Assembly (NCBI RefSeq): GCF_000820025.1
Contig: NZ_CDBI01000062.1
Location: 4,462-68,461, forward strand
Source: Aeromonas popoffii
Lineage (GTDB): Bacteria; Pseudomonadota; Gammaproteobacteria; Enterobacterales; Aeromonadaceae
Length of the DNA stretch: 64,000 nucleotides
Direction: 5' to 3'
Below are positions 1-6,754 of the stretch, piece after piece (positions within the stretch are counted from its first letter, which is position 1; every line of letters starts with the position of its first letter). Under the pieces are notes generated by a model, which saw only the letters and a program-made list of their open reading frames with translations, was not told the origin of the DNA and made no database searches. The position numbers were made by a program, and so were the translations under genes.

Positions 1-401
1 CGGTTATACATGATACCGCTGCTGGAATATCCGACGACCGCCACTTTATTACTTAATCCCAGGGTATGCGGATTCAGCCAGTCTGGGGGAATAGTGGCGT
101 TCGGCAAGGGGGCCAGCAAACCCGCCTTATCCAGCGTGTTAAAAAAAGTCGGCGACGATGACATGATAATATCAACGGGAGGCGCATCCGCCTCCGTTAA
201 TAATCGCAAGGATGGAGTGGTACGCCGATAAATAACCTCGACCCGGATTTCCGGATATTGTTCGGCAAAACCGTCGATCACCGCCCTGACCGGCGTCTCC
301 GAGAAGGAGGTAAGCACGGTCAATGACGCGGCCTGAATGGATCTGAATGGCAACATCACCACGACCAAGCAGAGGGGAATCAGTCGGCAAAATAGTGGCA
401 T
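1..401 (-). CDS. pgtC: PgtC-like phosphoglycerate-sensing periplasmic binding protein (partial, N-terminal 133 residues)
   Basis: Reading leftwards from an ATG at 401-399, the frame stays open to the window edge, so the C-terminus is missing. Residues 1-24 form a signal peptide (positive start, hydrophobic run, cleavage near SIQA-AS). The mature part begins ASLTVLTSFSETPV and contains VDIIMSSSP followed by FFNTLDKAGLLAPLP, which matches the layout of Salmonella PgtC (VDLILTSSP, then a helix and LALLD). PgtC works with the PgtB kinase and PgtA regulator to induce the phosphoglycerate transporter. The divergent gene at 716 is a transporter of the right family, as in Salmonella pgtP/pgtCBA. The family could also be a generic iron-type binding protein, but the neighbour favours PgtC. 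pgtB and pgtA should lie to the left of the window. Confidence 0.7.
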   Translation of the reverse strand, partial: MPLFCRLIPLCLVVVMLPFRSIQAASLTVLTSFSETPVRAVIDGFAEQYPEIRVEVIYRRTTPSLRLLTEADAPPVDIIMSSSPTFFNTLDKAGLLAPLPNATIPPDWLNPHTLGLSNKVAVVGYSSSGIMYN

Positions 402-500
402 AGGGTGTCTGTCGGCTCGCTATCAATGTCAGATTATGTGCTGCACATCTAATATTCGGCACATGATAATATTTTATTAAATGGGGGGGTGAGCCAGTTC

Positions 501-629
501 TGACTCATATCGCCCTGTCGGGATCACTATTGTTATTCATTGAATATCGATAGGACAGTCTGAATATGTCACTTTTGACTCATGACCCCCTTATGGTTGA
601 GTCAGTGTTGACCCATATCTGACATTTTG
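501..629 (+). promoter_or_regulatory. Cluster of TGACTCA-like repeats between the divergent pgtC and antiporter genes
   Basis: The 314-bp gap (402-715) has no gene. It holds direct repeats TGACTCATAT (501-510), TGACTCATGA (576-585) and TGACCCATAT (609-618), plus an inverted TGAGTCA at 598-604 and a further TGACAT at 620. They are candidate binding sites for a PgtA-type response regulator. I looked for a sigma-54 GG-N10-GC element and did not find a convincing one. Confidence 0.4.
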
Positions 630-715
630 CCGCCTGAAATTCTCCCTTCATATGATGGCAACCGCTATCAGAACTTCCTCTGAAACCATGCTGCCACATA
701 TAAACGGAGAACGAC

Positions 716-2053
716 ATGTTCAACTTTTTCAAGACGCGAGCAGACTTGCCGGTCATGGATGCCTCGCCCGATAAAATCCGCTCCATTTACCGCAAGTACC
801 AGTGGCAGGTTTTCCTGGGACTGGTGCTGGGTTATGCCATGTTTTACGTGGTCAGAATGAGTCTTAATGTTGTCAAGAAACCCCTGCTGGATGCCGGCAT
901 AGTGACGCTGGAGGAACTGGGGGTCATAGGCTCCGCCTTCCTGTTCACCTACGCCGTCGGCAAGTTCTCCAATGGCTTCCTCTCCGATTACGCCAACATA
1001 GGCCGCTTCATGTCGGTCTCCCTGGGACTGTCATCCATCTGTACCATCCTGATGGGTATGAACACCGCGACCTTCTTTCTGGTACTGATGTGGGGTCTGA
1101 ATGGCTGGTTCCAATCCGTTGGCTCGGCGCCTTCCTGCGTCTCCATCTTCCAGTGGTTCTCACCCAAGCAACGGGGTTCCGTCTATTCGATATGGGGTGG
1201 ATCACGCAACATAGGGGAAGGTATCTCCTGGATCCTGACCGCCACCGTCGTCAGCTACTTCGGTTGGCAAGCAGGTTTTATCGGGGCAGGTATTGCCTCT
1301 CTGATTGCGGCTCTGTGCATGTTCCTGGTACTGAAGGATCGCCCACAGACTTATGCCCTGCCGGAGCCCGCTGTCGCCTTTGGTGAGCAGGCCGAAATCG
1401 CCAAGAAAGTGGAGCCGGCCGAGATCCGCCGCGCCCAGCTGTTCATCCTCAAGCAGCCCACCGTCTGGCTCATCGCCGCAGCCTGCGCCTGCATGTACAT
1501 GTCCCGCTACGCCATGAGCTCCTGGGCCGTGCTCTACCTGCAAGAACAGAAAGGTTACAGCCTGATCGATGCCGGTTTCGCCATGTCGGCCTACCCCATC
1601 GCCGGCTTCCTCGGTGCCATCCTGGCCGGGGTTATCTCTGACAAGATCTTCAACGCCAACCGCCACATCCCGACTCTGCTGTACGGTCTGGCCAACATAG
1701 CCGGCATGTGCCTGATGTTCTGGGGCCCGCAGAGCCGCATGATGGACGCGGTCGCCCTCGCCCTGATCGGTTTTGCTATCGGTGGTCTGGTGGTGTTCCT
1801 GGCCGGCCTGACCGCCTGTGACCTGATGCCCAAAACGGCCGTGGGCGCCGTGAAGGGATTCATAGGCCTCTGTTCCTACATCGCCGCCTCCGGCCAAGAG
1901 CTGGTCTCCTCCGCGCTGATCAAGACCAGCGTGATCGATGGCGTAACCCACTATGACTTCAGCAGTGCCCAGTACTTCTGGCTGGGAGCCTCGGTGGTCT
2001 CCATGCTGCTAGCGCTGACGGTGTGGAACGCCAAGAAAGTTGTCAACTACTGA
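716..2053 (+). CDS. pgtP: OPA-family organophosphate:phosphate antiporter, probably phosphoglycerate transporter (PgtP-like)
   Basis: This 445-residue inner-membrane protein of the major facilitator superfamily belongs to the OPA group (UhpT, UhpC, GlpT, PgtP). The N-terminal segment KYQWQVFLGLVLGYAMFYVV is typical. It keeps the two arginines that bind the phosphate group in GlpT/UhpT: Arg47 (VVRMSLN) and Arg264 (MYMSRYAMSSW). About twelve hydrophobic segments are visible with a central loop near residues 215-245. The start is fixed by GGAGA eight bases upstream. By sequence alone it could be a hexose-phosphate carrier or a UhpC-type sensor. The divergent PgtC-like gene and the downstream pyruvate kinase favour uptake of 2-/3-phosphoglycerate or phosphoenolpyruvate in exchange for phosphate. 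Confidence 0.75.
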   Translation: MFNFFKTRADLPVMDASPDKIRSIYRKYQWQVFLGLVLGYAMFYVVRMSLNVVKKPLLDAGIVTLEELGVIGSAFLFTYAVGKFSNGFLSDYANIGRFMSVSLGLSSICTILMGMNTATFFLVLMWGLNGWFQSVGSAPSCVSIFQWFSPKQRGSVYSIWGGSRNIGEGISWILTATVVSYFGWQAGFIGAGIASLIAALCMFLVLKDRPQTYALPEPAVAFGEQAEIAKKVEPAEIRRAQLFILKQPTVWLIAAACACMYMSRYAMSSWAVLYLQEQKGYSLIDAGFAMSAYPIAGFLGAILAGVISDKIFNANRHIPTLLYGLANIAGMCLMFWGPQSRMMDAVALALIGFAIGGLVVFLAGLTACDLMPKTAVGAVKGFIGLCSYIAASGQELVSSALIKTSVIDGVTHYDFSSAQYFWLGASVVSMLLALTVWNAKKVVNY

Positions 2054-2065
2054 TACATGCCCAAG

Positions 2066-2093
2066 AAAAGGGTGGTCTGGTGACCACCCTTTT
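2066..2093 (+). terminator. Rho-independent terminator after the antiporter gene
   Basis: A perfect 12-bp stem, AAAAGGGTGGTC / GACCACCCTTTT, has a TGGT loop (2078-2081) and ends in a short T run. It separates the antiporter from pyruvate kinase, so the two are probably not one simple operon. Confidence 0.8.
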
Positions 2094-2120
2094 ACTTTGT
2101 TGTCACAACAGGAGAACCCC

Positions 2121-3599
2121 ATGCGCAAGACCAAAATCATCGCCACCCTGGGCCCGTCAAGCTCCTCCGCCACCATGGTGGAGCAGCTGATCCTGGCGGG
2201 AGCCAACGTCTTTAGGCTGAACTTTTCCCACGGCAGTCCGGCGCAACACCTGGCACTGGCAGCACTGATCCGCACCACGGCGGCGCGCCTCAATACCCAC
2301 ATCGGCATTCTCGTGGATCTGCAGGGCCCCAAGATCCGCATAGCCAGCTTCACCGCGGGCAGCATCCAGCTGCAGACGGGAGAATCCTTCGTACTCGATG
2401 CCGAGCTCAATGACAGGCAGGGCGACCAATATCGGGTCGGGATCGACTACCCGGCGCTGGTGAACGAGGTGTACCCGAGTAATATCCTGCTGTTGGACGA
2501 TGGCCGTATCCAGCTCAGGGTGGAACAGATCGAGGGGATGCACATCACGACCCGCGTGCTGGTAGGCGGCATATTGTCGAATCGCAAAGGCATCAATGTG
2601 CTGGGCGGCGGCCTCAGCGCCCCGGCGCTGACCGCCAAGGATAGGGAAGATATCCTGACTGCCCGTCAACTCGACGCCGACTTCGTGGCCATCTCGTTTC
2701 CCCGCTGTGCCGCCGATCTCGACGAGGCCAGGGCACTCATTCGTGCCACCGGCAGCAAGGCGGCCATCGTCGCCAAGGTCGAGCGGGCAGAGGTGGTCGC
2801 CTCGGTCGAGGCCATGGACGAGATCATCCACGCCGCCGACATCATCATGGTGGCCCGTGGCGATCTGGGGGTGGAGATCGGGGATGCCAGACTGCCCGGC
2901 GTACAAAAGAAGCTGATCAAGCGCTGCCGCGCGCTCGGTCGCCCCGTCATCACAGCGACCCAGATGCTGGAGTCGATGATCGGCAACCCCATGCCCACCC
3001 GGGCCGAAGTACTGGATGTGGCCAACGCGGTCATGGATGGGACGGATGCGGTGATGTTGTCGGCCGAGTCGGCGGCTGGGCTCTATCCGGTAGCAGCGGT
3101 CGAGGCCATGGCCCGCATCGCACTGGGAGCCGAACAGGAGATGGAGCCCATACCACCACGCTGGCGCAGGGGCACCAGCCAGACAGAGCAGTCCGGCCAC
3201 TGTATGGCACTGGCCGCCATGACCTCCGCCTTCAGCCAGGACAGCGCCTGTGGTATCGCCGTACTGACCCGCCGGGGAGATGCGGTCATCGCCATCTCAC
3301 GGGGCGGTCTCAACAACCCTATCTGGGCACTGTCAGACAACGGCCAGCTGCTCAATCAAATGGCGATTTTGCGCGGCGTCAGGCCGATCCACTATCTGGA
3401 TAGCGACCCCCAGCACCATCACAGCCAGCTGATAGACACATTGCACCGGGCCGATCAGCTGAAGGGGATCCACTCCCTGCTGATCAGTCGCCTCGACTCG
3501 CTCGAGGGGTCTGGCCATGAGGATGTCTGTCGCCTGGTGCCATTGCCCGTTACGATACACCGGCCAGAACACCCCATCACTGCCGCTCATTCACACTGA
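2121..3599 (+). CDS. pykA: Pyruvate kinase, PykA (type II) like
   Basis: This 492-residue enzyme converts phosphoenolpyruvate and ADP to pyruvate and ATP. The N-terminus RKTKIIATLGPSS, the active-site strand FRLNFSHGS (Arg32, Asn34, Ser36), KGINVLGGGLSAPALT, VAKVER (Lys219), MVARGDLGVEIG and PTRAEVLDVANAVMDGTDA are all present, and several match PykA rather than PykF. The regulatory C-terminal domain is weakly conserved and ends in a His-rich tail. ATG 2121 is chosen because GGAGA lies just upstream; an upstream in-frame start at 2040 would overlap the previous gene and the terminator. Its position beside a phosphoglycerate importer suggests a copy dedicated to imported glycolytic phosphates rather than the main housekeeping enzyme. 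That role is inference. Confidence 0.93.
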   Translation: MRKTKIIATLGPSSSSATMVEQLILAGANVFRLNFSHGSPAQHLALAALIRTTAARLNTHIGILVDLQGPKIRIASFTAGSIQLQTGESFVLDAELNDRQGDQYRVGIDYPALVNEVYPSNILLLDDGRIQLRVEQIEGMHITTRVLVGGILSNRKGINVLGGGLSAPALTAKDREDILTARQLDADFVAISFPRCAADLDEARALIRATGSKAAIVAKVERAEVVASVEAMDEIIHAADIIMVARGDLGVEIGDARLPGVQKKLIKRCRALGRPVITATQMLESMIGNPMPTRAEVLDVANAVMDGTDAVMLSAESAAGLYPVAAVEAMARIALGAEQEMEPIPPRWRRGTSQTEQSGHCMALAAMTSAFSQDSACGIAVLTRRGDAVIAISRGGLNNPIWALSDNGQLLNQMAILRGVRPIHYLDSDPQHHHSQLIDTLHRADQLKGIHSLLISRLDSLEGSGHEDVCRLVPLPVTIHRPEHPITAAHSH

Positions 3600-3615
3600 G
3601 GGGAGCCACTCTTCT

Positions 3616-3650
3616 ACCTCAAAAGCCTCACCAGATGAGGCTTTTGAGGT
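3616..3650. terminator. Bidirectional terminator between convergent genes
   Basis: A perfect 15-bp stem ACCTCAAAAGCCTCA with loop CCAGA and its exact complement has A and T tracts on opposite arms, so it can act in both directions. The stop codon of the minus-strand lipoprotein gene lies inside it. Confidence 0.8.
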
Positions 3651-4140
3651 TCAGCTGATCCAGAACACTTGTTTCACTCTTCCATTCGAAGCTCTGGTTG
3701 GCGCCGCCGTAACACTCCGCCAGCCGCAGCGGTGTGCCGGGCTTGTGACGGCGCCCGGCGACGTCCAGACATAGCTCGACCTTGCTGTTGAACAGGCGAT
3801 CCGCCTGCCACTGCCATTGACGACTCTCGTCCTGACACTCCGTCATGACGAGATCATTCCCCTCTTTGGCCACCAGACAACGCTGCTGGAGCTGCAAGGC
3901 GCCGGCATCCCAGCTGAACTGCTGGCGGGCAGTCTGGTCGCAAGGCTGGGTGATCAGTTGATCCCGGGTATTTAATGCCACGCAGAAACCACCGCTGGTC
4001 ACCAGGGTGGAGGGGGCATTGGCAGCCTGCCTGGGCACGGCGCCCATCAGGATCTCATCCGGCTTGGGTTTGAACGAACAACCGCAGAGGGTCACGACAA
4101 CAAGCGCCAGCGTGCTGACGCGAACGAGATTAGGGTGCAT
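3628..4140 (-). CDS. Lipoprotein with a ricin-type beta-trefoil (lectin-like) domain
   Basis: This is a 170-residue predicted lipoprotein. A hydrophobic N-terminus leads to the lipobox LCGC with Cys21 as the lipidation site. The remainder resembles a ricin B / CBM13 beta-trefoil. Aromatic Q-x-W-like motifs repeat (RQQFSW, SRQWQW, NQSFEW), each preceded by a cysteine-bearing segment such as CVALNTRD, CLVAKEGND and CLDVAGRRHKPGTPL, giving three trefoil-like units. Such domains bind sugars, but no enzyme domain is attached, so the ligand is unknown. It faces pyruvate kinase across a shared bidirectional terminator. The ribosome-binding site is weak (CAGG about 14 bases upstream). The gene itself is convincing; the function is not established. 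Confidence 0.75.
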   Translation of the reverse strand: MHPNLVRVSTLALVVVTLCGCSFKPKPDEILMGAVPRQAANAPSTLVTSGGFCVALNTRDQLITQPCDQTARQQFSWDAGALQLQQRCLVAKEGNDLVMTECQDESRQWQWQADRLFNSKVELCLDVAGRRHKPGTPLRLAECYGGANQSFEWKSETSVLDQLNLKSLIW

Positions 4141-4292
4141 ATGACATGTTGGCCTGAAATGTGTTCAATGATGCCCACTTGCTGCGGGTCTGGGGCCCAG
4201 CATACCCGAAGCCGCGGCGAGAAAGTGCCAACAGAAGTGTAAACAGACGTGACAAGAAGTAACGAAAGGAGAGGTGGCAAACGCCAGAAAGC

Positions 4293-4320
4293 GAAAAACC
4301 CCGCCTAAGCGAGGTTTTTC
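4293..4320 (-). terminator. Terminator of the tRNA operon
   Basis: On the minus strand this reads GAAAAACCTCGC, loop TTAG, GCGGGGTTTTTC: a 12-bp stem with one mismatch and a T tract, placed just after the last tRNA gene. Confidence 0.8.
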
Positions 4321-4326
4321 TGAATA

Positions 4327-4403
<77 letters not shown>

Positions 4404-4478
4404 AGACAATTTTCTTTACTTAAGTACTCTAAAGCACAAAGACAATCACGTTTGATCATCCTCGTCATACAGCAAGTA

Positions 4479-4564
4479 TGGTGCGAAGAGAGGGACTCGA
4501 ACCCTCACACCCGGGGGGCACTAACACCTGAAGCTAGCGCGTCTACCAATTCCGCCACCTTCGC
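4479..4564 (-). tRNA. leuT: tRNA-Leu (anticodon CAG)
   Basis: 86 bases with encoded CCA. It has the long variable arm typical of leucine tRNAs, a D-arm with TTGGTAGACGCG, the anticodon arm GCTAGCTTCAGGTGTTAG with CAG, and the T loop GGTTCGAGTCC. Third gene of the tRNA operon. Confidence 0.97.
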
Positions 4565-4584
4565 ATACCTGACAAGCTGTAAAA

Positions 4585-4660
4585 TGGGGTGGCTGATGGG
4601 GCTCGAACCCACGACAACCGGAATCACAATCCGGGACTCTACCAACTGAGCTACAGCCAC
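4585..4660 (-). tRNA. hisR: tRNA-His (anticodon GTG)
   Basis: 76 bases with encoded CCA. The acceptor GTGGCTG pairs with CAGCCAC and the discriminator base is C, which is diagnostic for histidine tRNAs (the -1 G at 4661 would pair with it). The anticodon loop contains TTGTGAT. Second gene of the operon. Confidence 0.97.
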
Positions 4661-4711
4661 CACAGCTGTTTTCGTTCCACAACAACGCCCGTTTAACTGG
4701 CGCACGTTTTA

Positions 4712-4788
<77 letters not shown>

Positions 4789-4808
4789 TACGCTGTCGAA
4801 CGGGGCGC

Positions 4809-4837
4809 ATTATTGATGATGGGAGCATACTTGTCTA
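4809..4837 (-). promoter_or_regulatory. Promoter of the tRNA operon with a GC-rich discriminator
   Basis: On the minus strand TAGACA (4837-4832), a 17-base spacer and AATAAT (4814-4809) are followed directly by GCGCCCCG. A GC-rich discriminator is the classic mark of stable-RNA promoters under growth-rate (ppGpp) control. Confidence 0.65.
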
Positions 4838-4980
4838 CACTTTTTTTCCTGCCTTGAATCAACCGCTTGTTTTTCCATCGCTTATGACTGTTTTATGCCA
4901 TTTTTCCTTCATTCAGGCTGGATCCAGTCCTCGACTGTTACTTTATCCCCCCACAAGAGTGGCCAAGCGCGCAGCAGCAC

Positions 4981-5025
4981 TTGACTTGCCTCAAGGCAAC
5001 CCTAAAATGAATGAACGTTCATTCA
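4981..5025 (+). promoter_or_regulatory. Promoter and palindromic operator of the TetR-RND efflux operon
   Basis: TTGACT (4981-4986), a 16-base spacer and TAAAAT (5003-5008) form a sigma-70-type promoter. Directly overlapping its -10 is a perfect 18-bp palindrome, TGAATGAACGTTCATTCA (5008-5025), of the form bound by many AcrR/TetR repressors. Autorepression of the operon is the natural reading. Confidence 0.75.
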
Positions 5026-5045
5026 GCCGTTGCGATAATTGAGTC

Positions 5046-5636
5046 ATGGACAAGAAAGAACGCATTTTCAATGCGGCGCATGAAATACTTGGCGAGCAGG
5101 GTTTCCACGGGCTATCCATTGCCATGGTGGCCAAGAAAGCCAAGGTCGCGGCGGGTACCATCTATCGCTACTTCAGCGACAAAGATGATCTGATCCGCCA
5201 GCTCTATCAGCACACCATACTCCAGTGTCATCCACTGGTCATGGAAGGGGTGCAGATAGAGGAGATGTCGTTTCAGCAATTTCGGCGATTGTGGCTCAAC
5301 ATCCACGCCATTTTTGCCGACGATCCCAACGCGCTCAAATGCAAGCTGCAGTATGAGAGCTCTCCACTGGGAGCCGAACTGGAGAAAGACCCGGTCATCA
5401 TAGCCGCCTGGGCACCTCTGGATCGCTTCTTCGAACGGGGACGTGAACAAGGTCTGTTTATCGATCTACCCGTCCGGGCATTGCAGGTGCTGAGCCTGGA
5501 TTGCGTGGGAAGTCTGGCGTTGCAACGCCAGGTTCATCACTTTGAACTAACGCAAGAACAGCTGGAAGCCGTCATCATGGCTAGCTGGAATGCCATTTTA
5601 AACCCCCATTTTTCGACCTCAGGAGCCTGTTCATGA
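5046..5636 (+). CDS. TetR/AcrR-family repressor of the adjacent RND efflux genes
   Basis: This is a 196-residue regulator. Residues 4-50 form the TetR-type DNA-binding domain (RIFNAAHEILGEQGFHGLS, then VAKKAKVAAGTIYRYFSDKD). The C-terminal helical part would bind an efflux substrate such as bile salts, a dye or another drug. It starts 20 bases after a perfect 18-bp palindrome that overlaps the promoter, so it probably represses its own operon. Its stop codon overlaps the start of the next gene (ATGA), showing translational coupling with the membrane fusion protein. The arrangement TetR-fusion protein-pump resembles Vibrio breR-vexCD, but the exact orthologue cannot be settled from sequence alone. 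Confidence 0.9.
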   Translation: MDKKERIFNAAHEILGEQGFHGLSIAMVAKKAKVAAGTIYRYFSDKDDLIRQLYQHTILQCHPLVMEGVQIEEMSFQQFRRLWLNIHAIFADDPNALKCKLQYESSPLGAELEKDPVIIAAWAPLDRFFERGREQGLFIDLPVRALQVLSLDCVGSLALQRQVHHFELTQEQLEAVIMASWNAILNPHFSTSGACS

Positions 5637-6739
5637 AAAAGTGGATGGCCATCATGTTGCTGATAGCGCTTGCCCTGTTTGGCAGCGTCATCGGCTTCAA
5701 TATGTTCAAGCAGAAGAAGATTGCAGAGTTCATGGCCAACCGGCCTGAACCCGAGTTCCCGGTGACCTCCATGGTGACCAAGGCGCAGGATTGGGTACCG
5801 ACCATAGAAGCGATCGGCTTCATCGAACCGAACCAGGGGGTGACACTGTCCACCGAGCTGGCGGGCACCATCGATGCCATCACCTTCGAATCCGGCAAGC
5901 CGGTCAAGGCGGAGCAGCTGCTGCTGAGCCTGGACTCCAGTGTGGAGAAGGCCAATCTGCGAGCCTCCCAGGCCAAGCTGCCGGCGGCACGCGCCAAATA
6001 CGAGCGCTTCCAGAACCTTTTCAAGAAGAGCTCCATCTCCAAGGATCAGCTGGATGATGCCGAAGCCAGCTACCGCTCGCTGGAAGCCGATATAGAGAGC
6101 CTGAAGGCGACCATAGCCCGCCGTGAAGTCCGCGCCCCCTTCAGCGGTGTGGTCGGCCTGCGCAACGTCTTCCTCGGCCAGTACCTGCAACCGGGTACCG
6201 ATATAGTGCGGCTGGAAGACACCAAAGTGATGCGTTTGCGCTTTACCGTGCCCCAGACCGACATCTCGAACATCACCCTGGGCCAGATCATCAAGATCAA
6301 CGTGGATGCCTATCCCCAGACCCAGTTTGACGGCTACATCACCGCCATCGAACCGGCCGTCAACTACCAGAGCGGCCTGATCCAGGTACAGGCTAACATC
6401 CCGAACAACGAGGGTCAGCTCCGTTCCGGCATGTTTGCCCGCGCCAGCATCATAATGCCCACGGTGAAAGAGCAGATTGTGATACCGCAATCGGCCATCA
6501 CCTTTACTCTGTATGGCGAAAACGTCTATGTCATCCACGAGGTGGACGGCATGAGACGGGCCAAGCAGGTCGTGGTCAAGGCGGGAGAACGTCGCGGCAA
6601 TGACGTACATGTGCTGTCCGGTATCAAGGCCGGGGACGAGATAGTGTTGTCGGGCCAGGTTCGCCTGAGCAACGACACCAAGGTGCGCGTTGTCGAAAAT
6701 GATGCCCTGGCCGTTCCGGCACAAACCCCGATGCTGTAA
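5633..6739 (+). CDS. RND efflux periplasmic adaptor (membrane fusion protein)
   Basis: This 368-residue HlyD/AcrA-family adaptor links the inner-membrane pump to an outer-membrane channel. An N-terminal membrane anchor (about residues 5-22) has no lipobox cysteine. A lipoyl half-domain around ELAGTIDAITFESGKPVKAE is followed by a short coiled-coil hairpin rich in Ala/Lys/Glu (about residues 100-160), then VRAPFSGVVGLRNVFLGQYL, which completes the lipoyl fold. The beta-barrel segment with RLRFTVPQTDISNITLGQ comes next. GGAG lies upstream of the ATG, which overlaps the TetR stop. The hairpin is shorter than in AcrA, as in MexJ/VexC-type adaptors. Confidence 0.93.
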   Translation: MKKWMAIMLLIALALFGSVIGFNMFKQKKIAEFMANRPEPEFPVTSMVTKAQDWVPTIEAIGFIEPNQGVTLSTELAGTIDAITFESGKPVKAEQLLLSLDSSVEKANLRASQAKLPAARAKYERFQNLFKKSSISKDQLDDAEASYRSLEADIESLKATIARREVRAPFSGVVGLRNVFLGQYLQPGTDIVRLEDTKVMRLRFTVPQTDISNITLGQIIKINVDAYPQTQFDGYITAIEPAVNYQSGLIQVQANIPNNEGQLRSGMFARASIIMPTVKEQIVIPQSAITFTLYGENVYVIHEVDGMRRAKQVVVKAGERRGNDVHVLSGIKAGDEIVLSGQVRLSNDTKVRVVENDALAVPAQTPML

Positions 6740-6754
6740 GCGCGGAGATCTGCA

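Noticed and set aside
641-680. Possible sigma-54 promoter before the antiporter
   Set aside because: No GG-N10-GC pair with correct spacing near TGATGGCA.
2040-2120. Upstream extension of pyruvate kinase
   Set aside because: Would overlap the antiporter stop and the terminator at 2066-2093; homology and GGAGA support 2121.
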